A stretch of 64,000 nt of DNA from an uncultured Prevotella sp. (lineage in GTDB: Bacteria > Bacteroidota > Bacteroidia > Bacteroidales > Bacteroidaceae), in assembly GCA_934254985.1 (NCBI GenBank), contig CAKQMS010000005.1, positions 61,144 through 125,143 on the forward strand, written 5' to 3'. The stretch's first letter is position 1. Each line of letters opens with the position of its first letter. The position numbers were made by a program, and so were the translations under genes. The notes under the pieces were generated by a model. It had not been told where the DNA came from. It ran no database searches and saw only the letters and a list, made by a program, of their open reading frames with translations. Shown piece by piece: positions 25,781 to 33,442 of this stretch.

Positions 25781-25906
25781 TCAATTTAGACAAAAGTTTA
25801 AAGTGTTGCCGTTGTTTTTAGATACTCTATATGTATGGGCAATCTTGCGAATTATTTCTAATGTCATTTCTGATGGAGCAGATTCTTCAAGTGTAAAATA
25901 TTTCAT
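25781..25906 (-). CDS. Small ORF (41 residues) immediately upstream of rpe
   Basis: An ATG at 25906 opens a 41-residue frame that ends with TGA at 25781-25783, eight bases before the rpe start. The product begins MKYFTLEESAPSEMTLEIIR and continues KIAHTYRVSKNNG. It is charged and probably helical, with no signal or membrane segment. The balanced amino-acid composition and tight spacing to rpe support a real gene. I do not recognise a characterised family. No consensus promoter was seen directly upstream. Confidence 0.5.
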   Translation of the reverse strand: MKYFTLEESAPSEMTLEIIRKIAHTYRVSKNNGNTLNFCLN

Positions 25907-26163
25907 AGGCAATCATAAATTTGGTTCTGTATATTAAAGAAACGTTCCACTTTCAGTTTTATTACATGGAAATGAAAAAATAATTGCACTTTTAATCTAA
26001 ATCAATTTAATTATCGATTAGAGTCCAATGCTTTTTCTATTTTCTGAATATACAAACCTCATGTTATTAAATAATAATACGCTATATATTCTATGATTAA
26101 ACTATATATAATAAGGTAAATAATACAATTTGCTATCAATCTGAAATATTTTTGCTCAAATAG
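25907..26163. other. AT-rich intergenic stretch upstream of the trp promoter
   Basis: No ORF, hairpin or full promoter was seen here. One copy of the recurrent 15-mer TATATATAATAAGGT lies at 26103-26117. Confidence 0.5.
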
Positions 26164-26194
26164 TTTGGAGATTAAAAGAAAAAGTGTAATTTTG
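26164..26194 (+). promoter_or_regulatory. Promoter of the trp operon
   Basis: TTTG (26164-26167), a 19-bp spacer and TAATTTTG (26187-26194) form a full consensus promoter. It places the transcript start near 26200, about 45 nt before the leader peptide. Confidence 0.8.
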
Positions 26195-26245
26195 CAAACG
26201 AACAATAGTTCTAATCAAATATTAAAAACAAAAACAATAAAGACT

Positions 26246-26299
26246 ATGATCAATTTAGTATCTCTAACATGGTGGTGGCGTATCTCAAGATTTCAATAA
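26246..26299 (+). CDS. trpL: trp leader peptide with three consecutive Trp codons
   Basis: A 17-residue ORF, MINLVSLTWWWRISRFQ, has TGG-TGG-TGG at codons 9-11. It lies between the trp promoter and a terminator that precedes trpD. When charged tRNA-Trp is scarce, ribosomes should stall on the Trp run and favour readthrough into the operon. This agrees with the computationally defined 'Bacteroid-trp' RNA motif of the phylum, which pairs a Trp-rich leader ORF with a terminator hairpin. Confidence 0.88.
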   Translation: MINLVSLTWWWRISRFQ

Positions 26300-26347
26300 A
26301 GTCGTGAGTCGAGTAAGCCGTGTGGATACTTTAATAAGATATCAATG
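26300..26347 (+). promoter_or_regulatory. Attenuator region between leader peptide and terminator
   Basis: This region links trpL to the terminator hairpin and should contain the switching RNA segments. A GTATC (26280-26284)/GATAC (26325-26329) pairing is possible. A convincing antiterminator that captures the 5' terminator arm could not be identified by eye. Confidence 0.5.
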
Positions 26348-26377
26348 GGCCTGTCGTTCTTACGACAGGCCTTTTTT
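26348..26377 (+). terminator. trp attenuator terminator
   Basis: GGCCTGTCGT (26348-26357) pairs perfectly with ACGACAGGCC (26362-26371) around a TCTT loop, followed by TTTTTT. It lies about 80 bp upstream of trpD, so it can only work as a conditional terminator of this operon. Confidence 0.93.
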
Positions 26378-26460
26378 AATAAATTTCAATCAAATACAGA
26401 GACAACAAGATATGATACCTTAGTCCTCTGCGAACAACCAAACAAATAGGAGACAAATTT

Positions 26461-27465
26461 ATGGAGATGAAAGAAGTTTTGAACAAGATGCTGAACCACG
26501 AGGAGCTCTCGCGCACCGAAACTCGTGATATCATTGTTGGTATTACTAAAGATGAATTTCCAACTGAGCAGATAACAGCGTTGCTTACTGGTTTGCAGAT
26601 GCGTGGTGTTACTGTTGACGAGTTGTTGGGTTTCCGTGATGGCATTTTGGCAACAGGAGTGAAAGCCATACTGGATTGCGATAAGTATATCGATGTAGTA
26701 GGTACTGGCGGTGACAGAAAGAATACTTTCAATATCTCCACAACTTCATGTTTTGTTATAGCTGGAGCTGGATATAAGGTTGCTAAGCATGGCAACTATG
26801 CTGCAACATCTGTTAGCGGTGCATCAAACGTGATTCATCATCATGGTGTGAAGTTTACTGCCGATATAGACAAATTGAATCGCAGCATCAACGAAGCAGG
26901 CATTGTATATCTCCATGCGCAGCTCTTTGCAAGTGCCATGAAGTTTGTTGGTCCTATTCGCAAGGCTTTGCAGTTCCCTACGGTTTTCAACCTTCTTGGT
27001 CCGTTGGTTAATCCATCACAGCCAAAGGCTCAGCTCCTTGGTGTTGCCAACCTTGATCAGATGCGCCTTTATCGTCAGGTATATCAGAAGTTGGGTATCG
27101 ACTATGGTATCGTAAACAGCATAGACGGATACGATGAGATAAGTCTTACTGGCGACTTCAAGGTTGCTACTAACAATTATGAACGAGTATTCTCGCCTGC
27201 CGACCTTGGTTTTGTTCCTGCTACACCAGAAGAACTTGTTGGAGGAGCCAACGAAGATGAGGCTGCAGAAATCTTTGATGCAGTATTGGAGAACAGGGCT
27301 TTGCCAGCACAGAAGAATGTAGTATTGGCAAATGCAGCCTTCGGTATACAGGTTATGGAGAAGGGACAGAAGAGCATAGAAGAATGTGTGGAAATAGCTC
27401 GCGAATCAATAGATAGCGGTAAGGCTCTCGCCACATTCCGTAAGTTTTCAGAGATAAACTCTTAG
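26461..27465 (+). CDS. trpD: Anthranilate phosphoribosyltransferase
   Basis: A 334-residue enzyme that transfers phosphoribose from PRPP to anthranilate, the second step of tryptophan synthesis. It has the PRPP-binding GTGGD (81-85), KHGN (109-112) and a helical N-terminal domain, and its length is standard for a stand-alone TrpD. The glutamine amidotransferase half is separate (trpG, last in the operon). It is the first structural gene after the attenuator. In many Bacteroides, as I recall, trpB-trpE-trpG come first instead. Confidence 0.95.
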   Translation: MEMKEVLNKMLNHEELSRTETRDIIVGITKDEFPTEQITALLTGLQMRGVTVDELLGFRDGILATGVKAILDCDKYIDVVGTGGDRKNTFNISTTSCFVIAGAGYKVAKHGNYAATSVSGASNVIHHHGVKFTADIDKLNRSINEAGIVYLHAQLFASAMKFVGPIRKALQFPTVFNLLGPLVNPSQPKAQLLGVANLDQMRLYRQVYQKLGIDYGIVNSIDGYDEISLTGDFKVATNNYERVFSPADLGFVPATPEELVGGANEDEAAEIFDAVLENRALPAQKNVVLANAAFGIQVMEKGQKSIEECVEIARESIDSGKALATFRKFSEINS

Positions 27466-27548
27466 TTATCTATAACGATTACTCTTAGTTCTCTTTAATA
27501 ATCTTGCCCCACGAAATAAAATATTCACCATTCCAAATTCTATATAAA

Positions 27549-28358
27549 ATGAAGGATATCCTTGAAGAAATAGTTGCCCATAAGCGTCAAGAACTCGAGG
27601 CTTTCAAGCAGTTCTTGCCACCACGTCAGCTATACTCGTCAGTTGAGGCTGATATGGCAAAGCGTGATGCCGAAGGTGTACCATCGATGCGTGAAGCGTT
27701 GTTAGCTTCAGATACTGGCATAATAGCAGAGTTTAAACGCAAGTCGCCTTCTAAAGGATGGATAAACAAAGATGCTAAGGCTGATGTAGTGCCATTGCAA
27801 TACCAAGAGAACGGAGCTGCAGCATTGAGTATACTCACAGACACAAATTATTTTGGAGGGTATGATGAATATATAATGTACGCGCGAGAGAGTGGGGTTA
27901 CATTACCTATATTATATAAGAACTTCGTGATCGACGAATATCAACTCTTGCAAGCTGTACATAGCGGAGCCTCGGCAGTATTGCTCATAGCTGCATGCTT
28001 AGAGAAAGATAGATGTCAGCAACTGATACAAGCTGCCCATCAACTGAAGCTTGAAGTGCTGTTGGAGATGCACAACGACCGCGACTTCGAATATGCAGAA
28101 CTTGAACCTGATATGTACGGTATCAACAATCGTAATCTTGGAACCTTCGTCACTGAGGTAGAGAATAGCTTTAGATTGGCGGAGAAGTTGCCTGAAGGAG
28201 TATGCAAGGTTAGCGAAAGTGGCTTGTCTAATGCTGCAACAATCCAGGACTTGCGAAAAGTTGGTTTCCGTGGTTTCCTTATGGGCGAACATTTCATGAA
28301 GACCGACAACCCAGGCGAGGCTTTAAAGACACTCATTGATACCATCAAAACAACATAA
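27549..28358 (+). CDS. trpC: Indole-3-glycerol-phosphate synthase
   Basis: The ATG at 27549 (MKDILEEIVAHKRQEL) is the family start; an upstream TTG is not needed. The 269-residue TIM barrel closes the indole ring from CdRP. Motifs include IIAEFKRKSPSKG with the catalytic Lys, ALSILTDTNYFGG, LLIAACL, GINNRNLGTF and SESGL. It is a monofunctional TrpC, since trpF is a separate gene downstream. Confidence 0.95.
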   Translation: MKDILEEIVAHKRQELEAFKQFLPPRQLYSSVEADMAKRDAEGVPSMREALLASDTGIIAEFKRKSPSKGWINKDAKADVVPLQYQENGAAALSILTDTNYFGGYDEYIMYARESGVTLPILYKNFVIDEYQLLQAVHSGASAVLLIAACLEKDRCQQLIQAAHQLKLEVLLEMHNDRDFEYAELEPDMYGINNRNLGTFVTEVENSFRLAEKLPEGVCKVSESGLSNAATIQDLRKVGFRGFLMGEHFMKTDNPGEALKTLIDTIKTT

Positions 28359-28422
28359 TTGCCAAAACTGCGTTATTATCTTAGATGAACTAAGCAACTA
28401 ATAAAAGAAAAAAGAAAAAGAT

Positions 28423-29118
28423 ATGATAATAAAGGTTTGTGGCATGCGCGATGCCGATAATATTCGTGCTGTTGTAGATGCTGGTGCTGATATGATAGGA
28501 TTGATTTTCTATCCAAAGAGTCCACGATGTGTTACCATGGTAGATTCTCGTAGCGGACTAATCCCTGACCATGTAGATAGCAATTTCGAGAAGGTTGCAA
28601 GTAACGATAAAGCCTCTTCTATAAATGATAGACCACAGTTGGTAGGAGTATTCGTTGATGATCTTCCACAGAATATCGTTACAAGAATATACAACTACGA
28701 CTTAGACTATGTGCAGTTGCATGGCGACGAGAGCCCTGTAATGATACAGAATCTAAAGGCTACTGTTGTGCCAGATATCCGAAAGGAACTAAAGGTGATT
28801 AAGGCGATAAGCATAGCTAACAAGGAAGACTTACAGAAATGCCAGCAATATGAAGGCTTGGTAGATATGTTCCTCTTCGATACCAAATGCGCAAGCGTAG
28901 GCGGAAGTGGCAAGAAGTTTGATTGGCAGATGCTACAAGCATACAATGGCAATACTCCTTTCCTGCTTAGTGGTGGCATTTCACCAGATGATGCTGAAAG
29001 CATTAAAGAGTTTCATCATCCTATGTTTGCTGGTGTCGACCTCAATAGTAAGTTTGAGATAGAACCAGGCTTTAAAGATGTTGAGAAAGTGAAGACTTTC
29101 ATATCTGAAATGAAATAA
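28423..29118 (+). CDS. trpF: Phosphoribosylanthranilate isomerase
   Basis: A 231-residue TIM barrel that performs the Amadori rearrangement between the TrpD and TrpC steps. It has KVCGMRD with catalytic Cys7, GLIFYPKSPR, VQLHGDE, the catalytic Asp in FLFDTK and a GGISPDDA phosphate-binding loop. A segment at about 43-70 (SRSGLIPDHVDSNFEKVASN) is longer than in typical TrpF and looks like a surface insertion. A 104-bp A/C-rich spacer separates it from trpA. Confidence 0.94.
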   Translation: MIIKVCGMRDADNIRAVVDAGADMIGLIFYPKSPRCVTMVDSRSGLIPDHVDSNFEKVASNDKASSINDRPQLVGVFVDDLPQNIVTRIYNYDLDYVQLHGDESPVMIQNLKATVVPDIRKELKVIKAISIANKEDLQKCQQYEGLVDMFLFDTKCASVGGSGKKFDWQMLQAYNGNTPFLLSGGISPDDAESIKEFHHPMFAGVDLNSKFEIEPGFKDVEKVKTFISEMK

Positions 29119-29222
29119 GCAACGCAAACATCACAGCAACGCAAACATAATAAACGACATCACAAACACCTACAACCCAAACACCTACAACACAAACATT
29201 ATCAACATAAACACCAACGATT
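29119..29222 (+). repeat. G-poor A/C-rich tandem repeat spacer between trpF and trpA
   Basis: The sequence directly after the trpF stop contains GCAACGCAAACAT twice (17-bp period) and CAAACACCTACAAC twice (15-bp period), then degenerate CAACA units up to the trpA start. It is almost free of G, so the mRNA should be unstructured here. Confidence 0.8.
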
Positions 29223-29999
29223 ATGAACAAGATAAACAAACTATTCTCAGAGAATAAGGAGCGCAAGCTCTTGTCGCTATATTTCTGTGTCGGTTGTCCT
29301 ACCCTCGAAGGTACAGCCGATGTCATCCTTACCATGCAGAAACGTGGTATCGATATGATAGAAGTTGGTATTCCATTCAGCGACCCATTGGCAGATGGTC
29401 CTGTTATCCAGAGTGCAGGAACAGTGGCTTTGAAGAATGGAATGACATTAAAGCATCTGTTCGCCCAGTTGAAGTCTATCAAAGACCAAGTGCAGATACC
29501 CCTCGTTATGATGGGTTATCTAAATGTCATCATGCATTATGGCATAGAGAAGTTCTGTCAGAGTTGTGTGGAATGCGGAGTTAGTGGGATGATAATTCCC
29601 GACCTTCCTTTTGCCGACTATATGGATGTAGTGAAACCTATAGCCGACAAATATGGTCTTAGAGTGATAATGATGATTACTCCAGAGACGAGCGAAGAGC
29701 GTATCCGCTTTATCGATGATCATACCGATGGTTTTATATATATGGTTAGTTCGGCAAGCATCACAGGAGCTCAGCAGAGTTTTGATGATGCCAAGCAAGA
29801 GTATTTCCGCAGGATAAACGCCATGAACCTAAAGAATCCGAGAATGATAGGTTTTGGCATTAGCAACAAGCAAACCCTTGAGAGTGCACAGGCTAATGCT
29901 GCAGGTGCCATCATTGGTAGTAAGTTTGTTACTCTGCTCAATCAGTATAAAGATGCCGACAAGGCAATGGATGAACTATATGCAGCATTAGAGAAATAA
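29223..29999 (+). CDS. trpA: Tryptophan synthase alpha subunit
   Basis: A 258-residue TIM barrel that cleaves indole-3-glycerol phosphate to indole and glyceraldehyde-3-phosphate. The catalytic acids are Glu47 and Asp58 in the MIEVGIPFSDPLADGP block, followed by the PDLPFADY and GFGISNKQT phosphate loop regions. The product indole is channelled to TrpB, encoded 43 bp downstream. The usual bacterial order trpB-trpA is reversed here. Confidence 0.95.
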   Translation: MNKINKLFSENKERKLLSLYFCVGCPTLEGTADVILTMQKRGIDMIEVGIPFSDPLADGPVIQSAGTVALKNGMTLKHLFAQLKSIKDQVQIPLVMMGYLNVIMHYGIEKFCQSCVECGVSGMIIPDLPFADYMDVVKPIADKYGLRVIMMITPETSEERIRFIDDHTDGFIYMVSSASITGAQQSFDDAKQEYFRRINAMNLKNPRMIGFGISNKQTLESAQANAAGAIIGSKFVTLLNQYKDADKAMDELYAALEK

Positions 30000-30042
30000 A
30001 CGTTTATCCATTCATATCTCCACAAATTAAAGAAACATAAAC

Positions 30043-31245
30043 ATGAATTACAAAGTAGACGAAAACGGATTTTTTGGCAAGTTTGGCGGTGCCTACGTGC
30101 CTGAGATATTATATAAATGTGTAACTGATTTGCAGAAAGCATACCTCCCCATAATGGAGAGTGAGGAGTTTAAGACTGAGTATCGTGCTTTGTTGCGCGA
30201 CTATGTTGGTCGTCCTTCACCTCTATATTATGCTAAGCGAATGAGCGAGAAGTATGGTTGCCAGCTCTATCTGAAGCGTGAAGACTTGAATCATACAGGT
30301 GCACATAAGATTAATAATACCGTTGGTCAGATACTCATGGCAAAGAAAATGGGCAAGACTCGTATCATTGCCGAGACAGGTGCTGGTCAGCATGGTGTTG
30401 CCACAGCTACAGTCTGCGCACTTATGAATATGGAATGTGAGATATTCATGGGTAAGACAGATGTTGAGCGCCAACATACCAACGTGGAGCGTATGAAGAT
30501 GCTTGGAGCAAAGGTTCATCCCGTCACCACAGGCAATATGACTCTTAGCGATGCATGCTCTGAAGCCATCCGCGATTGGTGTTGTCATCCTAAAGAGACT
30601 TTCTATATCGTTGGCTCTACTATGGGTCCTCACCCTTATCCTGATATCGTGGCTCGTATGCAGAGCATAATATCAGAGGAGATAAAGTGGCAGTTGGAAG
30701 AAAAGATAGGAAGAGATTATCCCGACTATCTTATAGCTTGCGTAGGTGGTGGTTCAAATGCAGCAGGAACTATATATCATTATATCGACAATGAGCGTGT
30801 GAAAATGTATCTTGCCGAGGCAGGAGGTCATGGTGTCGATACCGACTATACTGCCGCAACCATGCAATGTGGTACAGAAGGTATCATTCATGGTGCTCGC
30901 ACCCTCGTTATGCAGACCGATGATGGTCAGATAAAGGAAGCCTTTACCATTAGTGCTGGTCTCGACTATCCTGGTATTGGTCCTATGCATGCGCAGTTGG
31001 CTACCGAAGGTCGCACTCATGTTCTTGCTATCAACGACGATGAAGCTATCTATGCAGGCTACGAACTTACTCGCATGGAAGGTATCATTCCTGCCATTGA
31101 GAGTGCCCATGCTATTGCTGCATTGAAGAAGATGACATTCAAGAAAGATGATGTTGTGGTGCTGACAGTAAGTGGACGTGGCGATAAGGACGTAGAAACA
31201 TATCTCAGCCATAAGGAAATGGCTAAGGAATATGGAAACTTTTAA
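30043..31245 (+). CDS. trpB: Tryptophan synthase beta subunit
   Basis: A 400-residue PLP enzyme that condenses indole with serine. Lys89 in LNHTGAHKINN forms the Schiff base, and GGGSNAAG binds the PLP phosphate. The sequence is the TrpB1 type that pairs with TrpA (FGKFGGAYVPE start). A tandem repeat begins at the base after the stop codon. Confidence 0.96.
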   Translation: MNYKVDENGFFGKFGGAYVPEILYKCVTDLQKAYLPIMESEEFKTEYRALLRDYVGRPSPLYYAKRMSEKYGCQLYLKREDLNHTGAHKINNTVGQILMAKKMGKTRIIAETGAGQHGVATATVCALMNMECEIFMGKTDVERQHTNVERMKMLGAKVHPVTTGNMTLSDACSEAIRDWCCHPKETFYIVGSTMGPHPYPDIVARMQSIISEEIKWQLEEKIGRDYPDYLIACVGGGSNAAGTIYHYIDNERVKMYLAEAGGHGVDTDYTAATMQCGTEGIIHGARTLVMQTDDGQIKEAFTISAGLDYPGIGPMHAQLATEGRTHVLAINDDEAIYAGYELTRMEGIIPAIESAHAIAALKKMTFKKDDVVVLTVSGRGDKDVETYLSHKEMAKEYGNF

Positions 31246-31291
31246 GGGTAAAAGGGTAAAAAAGTAAAAAGGTGAAAAAGTAAAAAGGGGG
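31246..31291 (+). repeat. Purine-rich degenerate tandem repeat after the trpB stop
   Basis: GGGTAAAA, AAGTAAAAAGG and GTGAAAAAG units begin at the first base after the trpB stop codon. They resemble the 16-bp repeat at 8421-8489. Confidence 0.85.
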
Positions 31292-31321
31292 ACAAGTAAT
31301 TACTTTAATTGAAAGGCAACA

Positions 31322-32758
31322 ATGAACAATGCAAAATACAAATATATAACCAAGGCAAAGACCATACTTGCCGACCTATATACTCCTGTTGGCGTATATA
31401 TGCACTTGCGCGATATATATCCGCAGAGTGCATTGCTTGAGAGTTCCGACTATCATGGCAACGACAACAGTCGCTCGTTTATAGGTATCTGTCCGATAGC
31501 AAACATTAAGGTAGGACATGGAAAGATTGATATGACTTTCCCTGATGGTACACGTCAGCAATCGGATGTAGACATGTCGCAAAAGGGTAGGGCAAAGGTG
31601 TCGGTAGCTAAGGCTATCAACGACTTCATCCAGTATTTCAATGTCGAAGGCGAAGGCTCCAACTATTGCGGACTCTATGGCTATACATCCTTCAATGCAG
31701 TCCGCTATTTCGAGGATATTCCTGTCAAGGATGCAACTATGGATAAGAACGATGCACCAGATATAATGTACATACTGTATCGTGACATCTTGGTGTTCGA
31801 CCATTTCAATAATACCTTGACCCTAATCTCATTATGTCATGATGAGGCTGCGGGCGAAGCAAATATCGATGAAATAATAAAAGCCATCAACAAGCAGAAT
31901 ATAAATCCTTATGGATTTCATGCTATTGGTGAACCTACATCTACACTCACCGACGAAGAGCACAAGGCAAACATTCGACAATGTATAAAGCATTGTCTGC
32001 GTGGCGATGTGTTCCAGATAGTGATTAGTCGTAGGTTCGTGCAGAAATATGAAGGTGATGATTTCAGATTGTATCGTTCTCTAAGGAGCATCAATCCAAG
32101 TCCTTATCTCTTCTATTTCGACTTTGGCGGCTTCCGTATCTTTGGTTCAAGTCCGGAGACACACAACAGAATAGAAGGCGACAAAGCATATATCGACCCT
32201 ATTGCCGGTACTACCAAGCGTACGGGAAATATAGAGCAAGACAAGCGAAATGCAGAATTCTTGCGCAACGACCCTAAGGAGAATGCTGAACATGTGATGC
32301 TTGTAGACCTTGCACGCAATGACCTTAGTCGCAACTGTCATGATGTGCATGTAGATTTCTATAAAGATATGCAATTCTATAGCCATGTTATTCATCTTGT
32401 TAGTCGTGTGTCGGGAACCCTCGATGATAATGCTGACAAGATTAGTGCTTTTATTGACACCTTCCCTGCAGGTACTCTTAGCGGTGCGCCAAAGGTTAGG
32501 GCTATGCAGATAATAAGCGAACTCGAACCTCACAACCGTGGTGCATATGGAGGTTGTATAGGTTTTATTGGCTTGAATGGCGACCTAAACCAAGCTATTG
32601 TCATACGAACCTTTATTAGCCGTAATGGTGAGTTGTGGTTTCAAGCTGGTAGTGGTGTTGTGGCAAAGAGCAACGACCAGTATGAACTTGAAGAATGTAA
32701 CAATAAACTTGGTGCATTGGTCAAAGCTATAAAGCAGACCGACGCCATTAACTCTTAA
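31322..32758 (+). CDS. trpE: Anthranilate synthase component I
   Basis: A 478-residue chorismate-utilising enzyme that makes anthranilate with ammonia from TrpG. The N-terminal ALLES motif (37-41) is the tryptophan feedback-binding site, so the enzyme should be allosterically inhibited. C-terminal chorismate-binding blocks include DPIAGTTKRTG, ENAEHVMLVDLARND and PAGTLSGAPKVRAM. It is followed 32 bp later by trpG. Confidence 0.95.
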   Translation: MNNAKYKYITKAKTILADLYTPVGVYMHLRDIYPQSALLESSDYHGNDNSRSFIGICPIANIKVGHGKIDMTFPDGTRQQSDVDMSQKGRAKVSVAKAINDFIQYFNVEGEGSNYCGLYGYTSFNAVRYFEDIPVKDATMDKNDAPDIMYILYRDILVFDHFNNTLTLISLCHDEAAGEANIDEIIKAINKQNINPYGFHAIGEPTSTLTDEEHKANIRQCIKHCLRGDVFQIVISRRFVQKYEGDDFRLYRSLRSINPSPYLFYFDFGGFRIFGSSPETHNRIEGDKAYIDPIAGTTKRTGNIEQDKRNAEFLRNDPKENAEHVMLVDLARNDLSRNCHDVHVDFYKDMQFYSHVIHLVSRVSGTLDDNADKISAFIDTFPAGTLSGAPKVRAMQIISELEPHNRGAYGGCIGFIGLNGDLNQAIVIRTFISRNGELWFQAGSGVVAKSNDQYELEECNNKLGALVKAIKQTDAINS

Positions 32759-32790
32759 TCTATAATTCTAATAAAATTAAATTCTTGGAT

Positions 32791-33357
32791 ATGATCAAGA
32801 TTGTAATCATAGACAACTACGACTCGTTCACCTACAACCTTTCGCATCTTGTAAAGGAGCTTGGTGCCGATGTCACAGTATATCGCAACGACCAGTTTAA
32901 GCTCCCTGAGCTTGAGGCTTTCGATAAGATAATACTCAGCCCTGGTCCTGGCATTCCTTCAGAGGCTGGTTTGTTGCTTGATGTAATAAAGACCTATGCA
33001 GGCAAAAAGCCAATGCTCGGTGTATGTCTTGGACATCAGGCTATAGCCGAAGCCTTTGGTGGACAGCTCGAAAACCTATCAGAAGTTTATCATGGTGTGG
33101 CTACCGACTGCATACAAACTGCCGATGATGAAGTCTTTGCTGGTTTGCCAAACCGCTTTACCATTGGTCGCTATCACAGTTGGGTGGTTTCGAAGAATGG
33201 ATTCCCTGCCTGTTTGGAGGTAACAGCCGAGAGCGAAGAAGGTCAGATAATGGCTCTTCGCCATCGACAATATGATATCCATGGTATACAGTTCCATCCC
33301 GAGAGTGTGCTTACTCCTGATGGTAAGAAGATGATTGGCAACTGGCTTGCATTATAA
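32791..33357 (+). CDS. trpG: Anthranilate synthase component II (glutamine amidotransferase)
   Basis: The ATG at 32791 (MIKIVIIDNYDSF) is the typical start; a TTG six bases earlier is disregarded. The 188-residue class I amidotransferase has catalytic Cys79 in GVCLGHQ and the His169/Glu171 pair in FHPES. It supplies ammonia to TrpE. It is the last gene of the operon, and its stop codon overlaps the terminator hairpin. In some bacteria the same subunit also serves folate synthesis (PabA), and a dual role is possible. Confidence 0.94.
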   Translation: MIKIVIIDNYDSFTYNLSHLVKELGADVTVYRNDQFKLPELEAFDKIILSPGPGIPSEAGLLLDVIKTYAGKKPMLGVCLGHQAIAEAFGGQLENLSEVYHGVATDCIQTADDEVFAGLPNRFTIGRYHSWVVSKNGFPACLEVTAESEEGQIMALRHRQYDIHGIQFHPESVLTPDGKKMIGNWLAL

Positions 33358-33400
33358 CATAAAAGACCGAACGTAAAAAACTACGTTCGGTCTTTTATGT
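33357..33400. terminator. Bidirectional terminator of the trp operon and the subtilase gene
   Basis: Perfect 19-bp arms (33357-33375 and 33382-33400) flank an AAAAAC loop. The hairpin overlaps the last base of the trpG stop and carries a T-rich 3' arm on both strands. Confidence 0.88.
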
Positions 33401-33442
33401 TTTTATATGTATACGATTATTCTTATTGGAAAATGAATAATC

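Noticed and set aside
26300..26347. A defined antiterminator helix for the trp attenuator
   Set aside because: Only a 5-bp GTATC/GATAC pairing was found. No segment clearly complementary to the 5' terminator arm was visible, so no structure is claimed.
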